Below, piece by piece: positions 45,681 through 54,992 of a stretch of DNA of 64,000 nt. The position numbers and the translations under genes are program-made. Position 1 is the stretch's first letter. The number at the start of each line of letters is the position of its first letter. The stretch is from contig JAKQUI010000069.1 of NCBI GenBank assembly GCA_029562645.1, forward strand, positions 186,001 to 250,000, written 5' to 3'. The notes below the pieces were generated by a model. That model ran no database searches, was not told the origin of the DNA, and worked only from the letters and a program-made list of their open reading frames with translations. The DNA is from Spirochaetota bacterium (GTDB lineage: Bacteria > Spirochaetota > UBA4802 > JAKQUI01).

Positions 45681-47077
45681 GAAGTATTGTCGCTCCGAAG
45701 CCTCGCATCGGAACCGGACGGACGTGCAAGACGCGACACCATCGTCATCAACACCCGGCCGGTATGTCGTATGAACGCGGCACCGTATGATCCGCACCTC
45801 ACGGTGCGCCATAACAGGCGATAAAACGACGCTCTCGTGAAGACGCGCCGCCGGAGACTCCGGACCTCGGCGGCGATCTTCCGCTCCTCGGACGACATGC
45901 GGGACGCCGTCGCTTCGGTGAACCAGTCCGAGCATCCGTGCGATCCCTCACGATCCGCAAGCGCCGTTCCCGGATAGGCCACGGCGAAGTTGATGTCGTA
46001 AAACGACAGATCGAGCGAGCGGATGAACGAAGCGGTTTTCCCAAAGTCCGCCATCGTTTCGCCCGGATGGTTCGCGACGAAAAAGCCCTCGAGAAAAATC
46101 CCCGCCGCGCGCACCGCTTCGGCCGCCGCACGGCCCTCCTCGATTGTGCAGCGCTTGTTCATCGCCATCAAGACCTCCGGCGAACCCGACTCGAACCCGA
46201 TCCCGATCGACTCGCACCCGGACCGCCGCAGTGCGCGCGCGAGCTCGGGGTCCATGCAATCGGAGCGCGTATAGCACCAATACGACAGGCGCGCGCGCAT
46301 CGACGCCAGGCGCTCGCAGAGCGCAAGGGTATGGTCCCGGTCCAGCGTAAAGGTGTCGTCGAAAAAATACAAATACCGCACGCCATGGCGATTCGCGAGG
46401 AGTTCGATCTCTTCCATGACGTGTTCGACGGAGCGACGGCGCACGCGAGTTCCGTGCACCAGACGCGAGGCGCAGAAGGTGCAGGCGAAGGGGCAACCGC
46501 GCGCCGTGATCATGCTCGCTGAGGGTCGAAAGCGCGAATAGTAGCGCGGCATGTCCAGCAGCCCCCATGCGGGAAACGGCAGCGCGTCCAAATCGGCGAT
46601 CGGCGCGCGCGTCTCGTTCACCCGCACCTCGCCGTCGTCCTTCCAGGCGATCCCCGCCACGCCCGCCGGCGAACCGCCGCCGTCGAGTACGTCGCACAGC
46701 TCGGCCAGCGCGTACTCGCCCTCCCCCATGACCACACAGTCGATTTCGCCGTGCGCGACCGAGGCGTCTGGAAGCGCGGTAACGTGCGGCCCTCCGAACA
46801 CGATCTTCGCACGCGGAGCCGCCTCACGAACGATGCGGGCCAACCCGACCGCGTAGGCGAACATCGGCGACGTGCACCCGAACCCGACACAATCGGGTTG
46901 ATACGACCGTACGGCCCGGTCGAACCGGCGTTCGCTGAACCCATGTACGGCGTAATCGAGCACCATCACCTCGTGGCGCGCCATCAGCACGGCGGCGATG
47001 TGTGCGATGCCGAGCGACGGGAGCGAGTAGACGCGTCGCCGTTCGGTCGCCGGCGGAATGACGAGCAGCACCTTCAT
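45677..47077 (-). CDS. B12-binding-domain radical SAM protein
   Basis: 466 residues from the ATG 47075-47077; a GTG three codons earlier is also possible. The first ~135 residues resemble a cobalamin-binding Rossmann domain (KVLLVIPP, GFGCTSPMFAYAVGLARIV, GGPHVTALPD), without the DxHxxG His, as in many members. The radical SAM core has Cys195, Cys199 and Cys202 in RGCPFACTFC for the 4Fe-4S cluster. The C-terminal helices have no known domain. This class includes methylases and ring-cleaving enzymes of lipid, tetrapyrrole and antibiotic synthesis. It is divergent from the terpene-cyclase-fold gene, which suggests a lipid substrate, but this is inference. Confidence 0.88.
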   Translation of the reverse strand: MKVLLVIPPATERRRVYSLPSLGIAHIAAVLMARHEVMVLDYAVHGFSERRFDRAVRSYQPDCVGFGCTSPMFAYAVGLARIVREAAPRAKIVFGGPHVTALPDASVAHGEIDCVVMGEGEYALAELCDVLDGGGSPAGVAGIAWKDDGEVRVNETRAPIADLDALPFPAWGLLDMPRYYSRFRPSASMITARGCPFACTFCASRLVHGTRVRRRSVEHVMEEIELLANRHGVRYLYFFDDTFTLDRDHTLALCERLASMRARLSYWCYTRSDCMDPELARALRRSGCESIGIGFESGSPEVLMAMNKRCTIEEGRAAAEAVRAAGIFLEGFFVANHPGETMADFGKTASFIRSLDLSFYDINFAVAYPGTALADREGSHGCSDWFTEATASRMSSEERKIAAEVRSLRRRVFTRASFYRLLWRTVRCGSYGAAFIRHTGRVLMTMVSRLARPSGSDARLRSDNTS

Positions 47078-47160
47078 CGACTTCACCGGTATCGCAGCAG
47101 CGCGCTGCGCGCAAGCGAATAATCATTTGACAATCGGCGCCGGGAGGACCATAATGTTGC

Positions 47161-48192
47161 ATGAGCGCACAGCCCAAGGCACTCCGCATCGGCGGTATTG
47201 TGATCGCGATCCTTGCCATCATCGCCGTCGTCGCCCTGTGCCTGCGTCCGCTGGTGCGGCGGCACCGCCTATCGCCGGTCGTCACGAGTGCGATCGAGAA
47301 GGGCGTCGGCTATCTTGAACGTTCCCAGCTTCCGTCGGGCGAGTTCCGGACCTGTGCATCGGCCGACCCCCTGATGCGCGACGAGTGCGCCTTCGACGGC
47401 TCCCCGTTCGCCACATCGCTCATCGTCTACTCCCTCTCGCGAGCGTCCCATCCGGCGATCGGCGGCATCACCGAGCGCGCGCTGCGCTTCCTCCGCGACG
47501 ACATGTCCGGCCCGGGCATCTGGCGCTACTGGTCCCGCAGCAATCCGAAGCATCGCGACATCGATCCCGATCTCGACGATATCGCCTGCGTATCGTTCGT
47601 CCTCAGGAAATTCGGCGCCCCCTTCCCGCCGAACGAACGGCTGCTCATCGACAACCGGGCGGGCGAGGGGCGCTTCCGCGTCTGGCTCAGGTCCGGCCGC
47701 TTCCAGGTGAACGAATTCGACTGCGTGGTCGATACGAACGTCCTGCTCTATCTCGGCGAACGGCCCGAGACGCAGGCGGCCTGCGCGAGCGTCAACGCCA
47801 TCATCAACGCCGGTACGCGCTGCGGGCGGTACTACCCGAGCCCGCTGTCGCTCTACTACATGCACTCGCGCGCGCTTCGCGAGGGGATTGCGTGCCTGGG
47901 GAAATCACGGGAGGCGGCGGTCGATGGCGTGATCCGTACGGTACGCGGACGCGAATCATCCGGAAACGCGCTGCATGCGGCGCTCGCCGCGTGCGCCCTG
48001 CTCAATTATCAGCGCGAAAACCGGACGCTCGACCGCTTGATCGACGCGCTCATCGAGCTGCAGCGGCCCGACGGTTCATGGCGCAGAAGCACGTTCTATC
48101 TCGGACCCGCGCCGTATTACGGATCGGACGAGCTGACCACCGCGCTCGCGCTCGAGGCCCTCGCGGGATATCTGAAAACAATACAGCGCTGA
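47161..48192 (+). CDS. Membrane-anchored alpha/alpha-toroid protein (terpene-cyclase / prenyltransferase-like fold)
   Basis: 343 residues. An N-terminal membrane helix (about 10-30) is followed by a toroid domain with repeats like YLERSQLPSGEF and LIELQRPDGSW, the QW-type motif of squalene cyclases. A DLDDIA segment near residue 140 matches the DxDD catalytic motif of class II terpene cyclases. A single toroid of about 300 residues is shorter than squalene-hopene cyclase (about 630). It may be an enzyme on a membrane lipid or a non-catalytic relative. The divergent radical SAM gene shares its 83-base promoter gap, and the YihY-propeller gene follows. Confidence 0.72.
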   Translation: MSAQPKALRIGGIVIAILAIIAVVALCLRPLVRRHRLSPVVTSAIEKGVGYLERSQLPSGEFRTCASADPLMRDECAFDGSPFATSLIVYSLSRASHPAIGGITERALRFLRDDMSGPGIWRYWSRSNPKHRDIDPDLDDIACVSFVLRKFGAPFPPNERLLIDNRAGEGRFRVWLRSGRFQVNEFDCVVDTNVLLYLGERPETQAACASVNAIINAGTRCGRYYPSPLSLYYMHSRALREGIACLGKSREAAVDGVIRTVRGRESSGNALHAALAACALLNYQRENRTLDRLIDALIELQRPDGSWRRSTFYLGPAPYYGSDELTTALALEALAGYLKTIQR

Positions 48193-48288
48193 GGGGCCAA
48201 TGGAAAAATTGTATTGACCCGCGCCCCTCGGGCATGCGAACATCCACCGCGTCGTCACGTAAAATCCTCTTCTTCCGGAAACCGACCT

Positions 48289-50574
48289 ATGCACGAACAC
48301 GAAACGAAACAAAACCGCGGGAGCGCCATCGTGAGCCGATTTCGCGCCCTTCTCGACGATCTCTACATCGGGGAAAAGACCTACAGCCGGGTCTCCGGCT
48401 GGCTGATCACCATGGTGCGGGCGAGCATCGCGACCACCCGGAAATTCATCGAGGACGACTGCCCCACCATGGCCTCATCGATCGCCTATACGGCGATCGT
48501 CTCGCTCATCCCCACGCTCACGGTCGCGCTCACCTTCTATTCGCTGCTCGCGGGCATGGGCGCCAAGAAGGAGGAGCTCTTTCGCCAGATCATGGTCTTC
48601 ATGACCGAACACAACATCAAGCTGAACATCGACCCCATGATCGAGGCGATCACGGCGCTCATCGACAATGCCGGCAAGATCGGCGGCATCGGCGCGGTGA
48701 TTCTCATCTTCTCCGCAACGGCCGTGCTTCGCACCCTGGAGAAATCCCTGAACACCATCTGGGGGGTCCAGCAGAACCGTCCCATCATGCTTCGGGTGAT
48801 CTACTACTGGGCCGCGCTCACCCTGGGGCCTATCATGCTCATCACCGGGACCACCGTGGCCACGCAGGTATCCAACGCCCTCTCGTCCCCGAACTTCCAT
48901 GCGGCGGCCATCACCGAGACCGGCGCGATATGGACGGCGGGGAACAAGGCGCGCATCCTGAGCTCGAAGGGCGATCTCGCGTTCACGCGCATCGACCGGC
49001 GCTCCGTCGATTTCGAGAATTCGCGCGTCATGGAATACGACACCGCCTCGCGCAACTTTTACCAGCAGGAATACCGGATCGAGGAATTCGATTTCGACCG
49101 CGGCTCGTTCCGTGACGTGCAGTTCATGGGCAGCAGGGGATGGATCGTGGGCGCCAAGGGCATGCTGTTGACGACCGAGGACGGCGGGCGCCACTGGGCG
49201 CTCGCGCGCTGGGGATCGTACAACTTCAACGCCATTCACATGCTCACGCCCATGCGCGGATTCATCGCCGCCGACAACGGCTTCCTGCTCTCGACAACCG
49301 ACGGGGGGAACTCCTGGGCGGTCCGCGACTGGGTGGACATCACCGCGAACCTTTTCGCCATCGACTTTCGCGGCCAGCGCGGCATCGTCGTGGGCGAGCG
49401 CGGCGCCTTCATTGCCACCACCGACGGCGGTGCGACCTGGGACGCGGGCAAGCTCAATGAGTCGCGCGTGATGCGCCGCCACGTCAACCTGAACCACGTC
49501 CGGTTCGCCAACGGATCGGTCTGGATCGTGGGGGACGAGGGGCTGATCCTGCGCAGCACCGACGGCGGGACCACATGGAAGAGCCGGAAGCACCTCGACA
49601 TCAATTACTTTACCGCGTATTTCATTGACGCGCGGCGCGGCTATGTCGCCGGGGAAAAGGGCGCGCTGCTGTCGACCGACAGCGGCGGGGAGCGGTGGAC
49701 GCGCCACTCGCTTGCGACTCCCCGCGTAAACCGCATCCAGCTCGCGAACGGGACGCTGTGGGCCTTCGGCCACAACGGGTTCATCCAGCGTTCGACCGAT
49801 GGCGGTCAGCGCTGGTCCGGATTGCGCGGCAGCGGTTTTTTCATCGGCATCCTAAATTTCCTCGCACCGTTCGTGATCATCTGGCTGATGTTCTTTCTCG
49901 TGTATCTGGTGCTTCCGCACGCGAAGGTCCCCGCGCGGGCCGCGCTCATCGGATCATCGTTCACCGGCGCGGTGTGGGTCGCCTTCACGCTGCTGTTCAT
50001 CGTGTACGTGAAGTACTTCTCGTACGGAACGCACGCCATCTACGGCGCGCTGGCGTCCATCCCGCTGTTCCTGCTGATGATTTACTCCTCGGCCGTCATT
50101 TTTCTTTACGGCGCGCAGGTCTGCTATACCGCGATGCATCCCCACACCTACCTCAAGCTCAAAAAGAAGAGCGCCACCGAACGGAGCATGTCGGTGTACA
50201 ACGGGATCTCCCTCTTGCATGCGGTGTACCGCCGATTCGAAAGCGGCGGCGGCGCCATGTCTCTCCGCGAGCTCCAGAAGGCGACCGGCCAGGGCCCTGA
50301 GGAGCTCGAGCGCTATCTCCGTATCTTTTCCAAGGCCCGTCTGCTGCGCTACGACGCCGATACGGAGATCGCCCCGCTCAACGCATCGTCCAACGTTACC
50401 ATCGCGTCGGTCATCGGGCTATTGCACGACTCCGGACTCACGCCGCCCGCGAGCGCGGCCGGACCGGCGCATCTGCGCAAGTACCTGAGCGAGGTTCTTG
50501 CGGACATTGCGAAATCGCGCGCGAAGATCGTGGGGAACACGACGCTCAAGGATCTGATCGCGAAAGCGCCGTAG
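48289..50574 (+). CDS. YihY/BrkB membrane protein with inserted Ycf48-like beta-propeller and C-terminal helical domain
   Basis: 761 residues from the ATG at 48289. Residues of about 40-200 and 518-625 are the two halves of a YihY (BrkB-type) membrane domain, with the block DDCPTMASSIAYTAIVSLIPTL at about 57-77. Between helices that are usually separated by a short loop there are about 310 residues with six BNR/Ycf48-type repeats: TTEDGGRHW (295), TTDGGNSW (336), TTDGGATW (377), STDGGTTW (423), STDSGGERW (463) and STDGGQRW (502). This gives a six- or seven-bladed propeller outside the cytoplasm. A C-terminal winged-helix-like segment (about 645-690) follows. The frame is open across all joins. 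Function unknown. Confidence 0.85.
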   Translation: MHEHETKQNRGSAIVSRFRALLDDLYIGEKTYSRVSGWLITMVRASIATTRKFIEDDCPTMASSIAYTAIVSLIPTLTVALTFYSLLAGMGAKKEELFRQIMVFMTEHNIKLNIDPMIEAITALIDNAGKIGGIGAVILIFSATAVLRTLEKSLNTIWGVQQNRPIMLRVIYYWAALTLGPIMLITGTTVATQVSNALSSPNFHAAAITETGAIWTAGNKARILSSKGDLAFTRIDRRSVDFENSRVMEYDTASRNFYQQEYRIEEFDFDRGSFRDVQFMGSRGWIVGAKGMLLTTEDGGRHWALARWGSYNFNAIHMLTPMRGFIAADNGFLLSTTDGGNSWAVRDWVDITANLFAIDFRGQRGIVVGERGAFIATTDGGATWDAGKLNESRVMRRHVNLNHVRFANGSVWIVGDEGLILRSTDGGTTWKSRKHLDINYFTAYFIDARRGYVAGEKGALLSTDSGGERWTRHSLATPRVNRIQLANGTLWAFGHNGFIQRSTDGGQRWSGLRGSGFFIGILNFLAPFVIIWLMFFLVYLVLPHAKVPARAALIGSSFTGAVWVAFTLLFIVYVKYFSYGTHAIYGALASIPLFLLMIYSSAVIFLYGAQVCYTAMHPHTYLKLKKKSATERSMSVYNGISLLHAVYRRFESGGGAMSLRELQKATGQGPEELERYLRIFSKARLLRYDADTEIAPLNASSNVTIASVIGLLHDSGLTPPASAAGPAHLRKYLSEVLADIAKSRAKIVGNTTLKDLIAKAP

Positions 50575-50577
50575 CGG

Positions 50578-51459
50578 TCAGTAAATGAAGTAGCCGAACA
50601 TGAAGGGGATGACGACGATCTGCCCCTTCACGTCCTCGGGCACGGGGCCGAAGCTCTTGGACCAGCGGATCGATTCCACGCAGGACTGGTCGAGCTGGCG
50701 GTTCCCGAGCGATTCCACGATGACCACGTCGAGCACGTTCCCGGCCCGGTCCATGGTGAAATAGAGCTTCACGACCTGGTCGGGAATGGCGTTGATCTTC
50801 ACGTAGCCGGGGGCATAGCCCCCGATCACCGACTTGGCCATATCGGGCGGGTGCCAGTTCGCGGCGATCTTGTCCTTCATCTGCTTGAAGTAGCGGAAGT
50901 TGCGGAACCGTTTGGTGTTGAACGAGAAGCGCCCGTCGTTGGAATAGAAGATGGCGTTGTTCTTGCTGAAGGTGTTGCGGTCGGGGACCTTCGTGAAGTC
51001 CTCGCCGCCCTCGTCGCCGAAGAGCGTATAGCCCCCCTCGCTGAGTTTCATGAATTCGACCACCAGTTCGCTCTCGTCGTTGAGGAGCATGCGCTTGGGG
51101 ATCTGCGAGCTTTTGGTCTGGACCGTCGAGCTGTTCCCGCTCTTCTTCCCGCCTCGCTTCTGCGCGAAATCGCGAGAATTGTTGAGCCAGTGGTCGCCCT
51201 TCTCCTTCGTGAGATGGCCCTTGGCCGACGAGTCCTCATCCGACAACAGCGTCTTGGGCGAGATGACCGGCTGCCGGTCGGCGTTAATATTTACGATGAT
51301 ATCGCGCCCGCCAAACATCTTCCTGGTCCGATCGCGGTTCATCTGGTCCTGCAGCATCGCGTAATAATTGGGGATCACGATCCCCAGCATCATGACCGTA
51401 TGCAGGAAAAACGACATGAGCAGGACCAGGGAGAGGTTGATGTCGCTTCGCCGCGTCAT
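50578..51459 (-). CDS. TonB-family C-terminal domain protein
   Basis: 293 residues from the ATG 51457-51459, overlapping the GlmU-like stop as ATGA. A membrane anchor at about 11-32 is followed by a charged Ser/Lys linker and, from about 220, a TonB C-terminal domain (VKLYFTMDRAGNVLDVVIVES, then LDQSCVESIRWSKSFGPVPED). It could carry energy from the inner to the outer membrane, but no ExbB/ExbD is close by and there is no Pro-rich spacer. It is the last gene of the EF-G paralogue/GlmU-like operon and converges on the YihY gene with 3 bases between the stops. Confidence 0.82.
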   Translation of the reverse strand: MTRRSDINLSLVLLMSFFLHTVMMLGIVIPNYYAMLQDQMNRDRTRKMFGGRDIIVNINADRQPVISPKTLLSDEDSSAKGHLTKEKGDHWLNNSRDFAQKRGGKKSGNSSTVQTKSSQIPKRMLLNDESELVVEFMKLSEGGYTLFGDEGGEDFTKVPDRNTFSKNNAIFYSNDGRFSFNTKRFRNFRYFKQMKDKIAANWHPPDMAKSVIGGYAPGYVKINAIPDQVVKLYFTMDRAGNVLDVVIVESLGNRQLDQSCVESIRWSKSFGPVPEDVKGQIVVIPFMFGYFIY

Positions 51460-52745
51460 CGATGCCCCATGCCGCGCCGTTGCGGCGCCGTGATATCGTG
51501 GACGGCCTCGAGCATGCCCGTGAAGGCCGGCGTACACGCAATGCCCCGTCGCGAGGTCATCGCGGCGGCCGCCTTCAGGAATCCCGGGAGCGAACCGCGG
51601 TCGTGGAGCTCGTTTTCGAAAAACCACGCGAAGGACGGAACATGCGACGGCGGCATCGCGCCGGCGTGGACCAGCATGCACCCGACCCCGATGCTGGTCC
51701 CGGTATTGATGAGCGTCCCGATGCTGGCCTTGGAGAAATCGCCGATGAAACAGCCCACCTTGAGCTTCTCCGTGTTCACCCGCCGGTCGGGCACGTAGCA
51801 CTTCACGGATGAATAATTGTTCTTGAGGTCGCTGTTGGTGGTGAGCGCGCCGAGGTTGACCCATTCGCCGATATACGAATGGCCGATGAAGCCGTCGTGA
51901 TACTTGTTCGAATTCGCCTGGAACACCGATTCCTCCACCTCGCCCCCGATACGGCATCCGGGTCCGATGCTGCATCCCTCGCGCACCTTCGCGCCCAGGA
52001 GCACGGCCTTCCCGCCGATGAAGCACGGCCCCTCGATGCGCGTGAACGAATTGATGACGCACCCGTCGCCCACGATAATGGGCCCGGCCGTGCAATCGAA
52101 ACACACGAACGGGTCGATGCGTACATCGTCCCCGATCAGAAGGAGACTCCCGTCGCCGATAATTGTTACCTGCGGCGGAAGGGGATTCGGCGTCCGTTTC
52201 GTATAAAAGCGCGCGTCCCGGGCGATCTGGGCAGGATTCATCTCGATGATGTCCCAGATGTAGTCGACCGCCGTCTCCCCATCCGCCTCACGGAGGGCGA
52301 CTCCGGAGGAGACGAGCATTTTTTCGATGGAATCCGCCGAGTGTTCGGAGAGGCCGCTCACGACAGCGTCGGCCGCGGTTGGGTTCAATCGCACGGCAAG
52401 CGGGGCGCCCTGACGGGCGATACCGTATCCCGCCTGGAGATCGAGCGCCGCCCCGCAATCGACATACCGCGCATTGATGAAAAGAACGTCCACGCCGGAC
52501 CGCAGACGGGAGCAATCGTTGATGACGATATCGGGGTACCGCTCGCGGTAGTATGCGGCGAGGTGGGGGCGCGTTAAAAAGACGACGGTCGATGCGGAAC
52601 GGGCGGATCCGCCCTCCGAATCGAGGAATCTCTGAATGCGCTCACGCCCGGTGAAGCAGCCGCAGCGAAGCTCCCATACCGGACGCGTGAGCGACAGCGG
52701 ATAGAACTGATCGACCAGCCCGTCCTCGAAGACGACGACGTTCAT
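51456..52745 (-). CDS. GlmU-like sugar nucleotidyltransferase / left-handed beta-helix protein
   Basis: 429 residues. The N-terminal part (about 1-190) starts MNVVVFEDGLVDQFYPLSLTRPVWELRCG, which marks the GlmU-like putative nucleotidyltransferase family. The rest is a left-handed beta-helix with hexapeptide repeats (for example INSFTRIEGPCFIGGKAVLLGAKV). It is probably a sugar-1-phosphate nucleotidyltransferase or acyltransferase for cell-surface sugars. The usual GlmU pyrophosphorylase motif LxxGxGTRMxSxxPK is absent. It lies 14 bases after the EF-G paralogue. Confidence 0.86.
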   Translation of the reverse strand: MNVVVFEDGLVDQFYPLSLTRPVWELRCGCFTGRERIQRFLDSEGGSARSASTVVFLTRPHLAAYYRERYPDIVINDCSRLRSGVDVLFINARYVDCGAALDLQAGYGIARQGAPLAVRLNPTAADAVVSGLSEHSADSIEKMLVSSGVALREADGETAVDYIWDIIEMNPAQIARDARFYTKRTPNPLPPQVTIIGDGSLLLIGDDVRIDPFVCFDCTAGPIIVGDGCVINSFTRIEGPCFIGGKAVLLGAKVREGCSIGPGCRIGGEVEESVFQANSNKYHDGFIGHSYIGEWVNLGALTTNSDLKNNYSSVKCYVPDRRVNTEKLKVGCFIGDFSKASIGTLINTGTSIGVGCMLVHAGAMPPSHVPSFAWFFENELHDRGSLPGFLKAAAAMTSRRGIACTPAFTGMLEAVHDITAPQRRGMGHR

Positions 52746-52759
52746 ACAACGCGCCTGCG

Positions 52760-54874
52760 CTACTTGGCGGCCTCTTCCTCGAGCTCCTTCTTGCGGTCCT
52801 CGATCACCTTCTCGGCGATCTTGCCGGAGATGGGATCATAGTGCGAGAACTTCATCTCGAAGGTGGCCTTGCCGCTGGTCTTCGCGCGAAGGTCGATCGA
52901 GTAGCGCAGCATCTCGGCAAGCGGCACCGTCGCCTTGACCACGGACACGCCGCCGCCCTTGGATTCATCGGTGCTGCCCATGCCCAGCACGCGGCCGCGC
53001 CGGCTGGTGATGTCGTTGAGGATGTCGCCCATGTAGTCTTTATCGACGTAGACGTCGACCTCCATGATGGGCTCCAGGAGCTGCGGCGCCGCTCCCTCCA
53101 TGGCCTTCTTGAAGGCGCCGCGGGAGGCGATCTTGAACGACATTTCGGACGAGTCGACCGGGTGATACGAACCGTCGAAGACCTCGACGGCGACGTCGAC
53201 CACCGGGAAGCGCGCGAGCACGCCCTCGTCGAGCGCCTCCTTCACGCCCTTCTCGACGCCGGGGATGTAGTTCTTGGGAATCACGCCGCCCACGATGCTG
53301 TCGATAAACTCATACCCCTCGCCCCGCGTCTTGGGCGCCAGACGCAGATACACATCGCCGTACTGCCCATGGCCGCCCGTCTGCTTCTTGTGCTTGTACT
53401 GCGCCTCGGATTTCTTGGTGATGGTCTCGCGATAGGCGATCCGCGGTATTTTCGTGATGATCTCCAGCTTATTCTTTTCCTTGAGCGATTTAAGGATGAT
53501 GTCCAGCTGCATCTCGCCCATGCCGGAGAGCACCGTTTGGCGGGTTTCGGCATTGTACTGGTAGGTGATGGTGGGGTTTTCGTCGGTCACGCGCGCGAAG
53601 GCCTGGCCGATCTTGTCCTCGTCGCCCTTCTTCGCCGATTCGATGGCGTACGAGAATACGGGATGCGGCACCTCGATGACGGGCATCACCGCCGGGCTCT
53701 TCGCGTCGGCGAGGGTGTCGCGGGTCGCGGTGCGGTCGAGCTTCACCACCACGCCGATGTCGCCGGCCGTGATCTTCGGCAGATCGAACTGCTTGTTGCC
53801 CACCATGGTAAACAGCTTGCCGATGCGCTCCTTGACGTTCCGCGTCGCATTGAGAACGTCGGTATCGGGCATGAGCTCGCCGGAGAGCACTTTCAAATAG
53901 TTGAATCGCCCGGCGAACTGGTCGATGTAGGTCTTCCAGACCACGGCGGTCATCGGTTCGGACGGGAGGCATTTCCGCGACACCGCCTTGGCGTGATCGT
54001 TCATGTCGTGACCGGCGTATGCGCATGCCGGATCGGGCGCCGGGACATACTTGCGGATCACATCGACGAGGAGCTTGACGCCGATCCCCTTCTGCGACGA
54101 GCCGCAGACCACCGGATGCAGCTTCGCCGCCTTGAGCTGGTTGCGCAGGCCGATCGCGATCTCGTCGTTGGTGAGCTCGCCGCCGTCCAGAAACTTCTCG
54201 ATCAGCGAGTCCTCTCCCTCGGCCGCGAGCTCCATGAGCTTGGTGCGCGCCTCGTCGGCGGTCCCCTTCAGGTCGGCGGGAACGTCGGTCACCTGCACGT
54301 CGCGGCCGTCGCCCTTGGGGCTCATCGCCTTCAGGTCGACCAGGTCCACCACGCCCTTGAGCTGCTCGGCGTCTCCCACCGAAATGGCCAGCGGCACCAG
54401 GCTCGTTCCCAGGTCCGCCGCGACGCTGTCCGTGATCGCGGCGAAATTCGCGCGCTCCTTGTCCATTTTGTTGATGAAGATGATGCGGGGAATGTTCTTC
54501 TCGTTGAGATAGCGCCAGTACTTCTCGGTCTCGATCTGGACGCCGTCGACGGCGTCCACCACCAGGATGGCCGCGTCGGCGACCTGCAGGGCCGCTCGGG
54601 CATCGCCGACGAAATCGGACATGCCGGGCGTGTCGATGATGTTAATCTTTACGTCGTCGGTCTCGATGAATCCCAGGGCGCACTTGATCGACATCTTCCG
54701 GCTCTTTTCCTCGTCGTCGAAATCGGATACGAGCGTCCCGGCGGCGGCGTTTCCGATCTTGTCGATCTTCCCGCCGATGAAGAGCATGGCGTCGAAGAGC
54801 GTCGACTTGCCGGTACTGCCGTGGCCGATGATCGCGACGTTGCGTATCTGGCCGGTTGCGTATTCCTTGATCAT
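52760..54874 (-). CDS. Elongation factor G-like translational GTPase (EF-G2/FusA-paralogue type)
   Basis: 704 residues, full EF-G length with all five domains. The P-loop is GHGSTGKST (18-25), the G3 box DTPGM (81-85) and the G4 box NKMD. The position of the GTPase His after DTPG is Met85 here, whereas true EF-G has His. Domain IV shows SEAQYKHKKQTGGHGQYGDVYL and IPKNYIPGVEKGV-like blocks. Paralogues of this kind are common and may rescue stalled ribosomes or act under stress. The ATG has GGGGAGG upstream. It starts an operon with the GlmU-like and TonB-like genes. Confidence 0.9.
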   Translation of the reverse strand: MIKEYATGQIRNVAIIGHGSTGKSTLFDAMLFIGGKIDKIGNAAAGTLVSDFDDEEKSRKMSIKCALGFIETDDVKINIIDTPGMSDFVGDARAALQVADAAILVVDAVDGVQIETEKYWRYLNEKNIPRIIFINKMDKERANFAAITDSVAADLGTSLVPLAISVGDAEQLKGVVDLVDLKAMSPKGDGRDVQVTDVPADLKGTADEARTKLMELAAEGEDSLIEKFLDGGELTNDEIAIGLRNQLKAAKLHPVVCGSSQKGIGVKLLVDVIRKYVPAPDPACAYAGHDMNDHAKAVSRKCLPSEPMTAVVWKTYIDQFAGRFNYLKVLSGELMPDTDVLNATRNVKERIGKLFTMVGNKQFDLPKITAGDIGVVVKLDRTATRDTLADAKSPAVMPVIEVPHPVFSYAIESAKKGDEDKIGQAFARVTDENPTITYQYNAETRQTVLSGMGEMQLDIILKSLKEKNKLEIITKIPRIAYRETITKKSEAQYKHKKQTGGHGQYGDVYLRLAPKTRGEGYEFIDSIVGGVIPKNYIPGVEKGVKEALDEGVLARFPVVDVAVEVFDGSYHPVDSSEMSFKIASRGAFKKAMEGAAPQLLEPIMEVDVYVDKDYMGDILNDITSRRGRVLGMGSTDESKGGGVSVVKATVPLAEMLRYSIDLRAKTSGKATFEMKFSHYDPISGKIAEKVIEDRKKELEEEAAK

Positions 54875-54992
54875 ACCCTGAGCCTCCCCTGTGAAGAATA
54901 GCCGAATAATGTGGAAATGAGTCTGGTACGCTAAAATCCCGGTTTCTTTTTGTAAAGTATTTTATGGCGGCCTGCGCATCGACGCGCGCATT

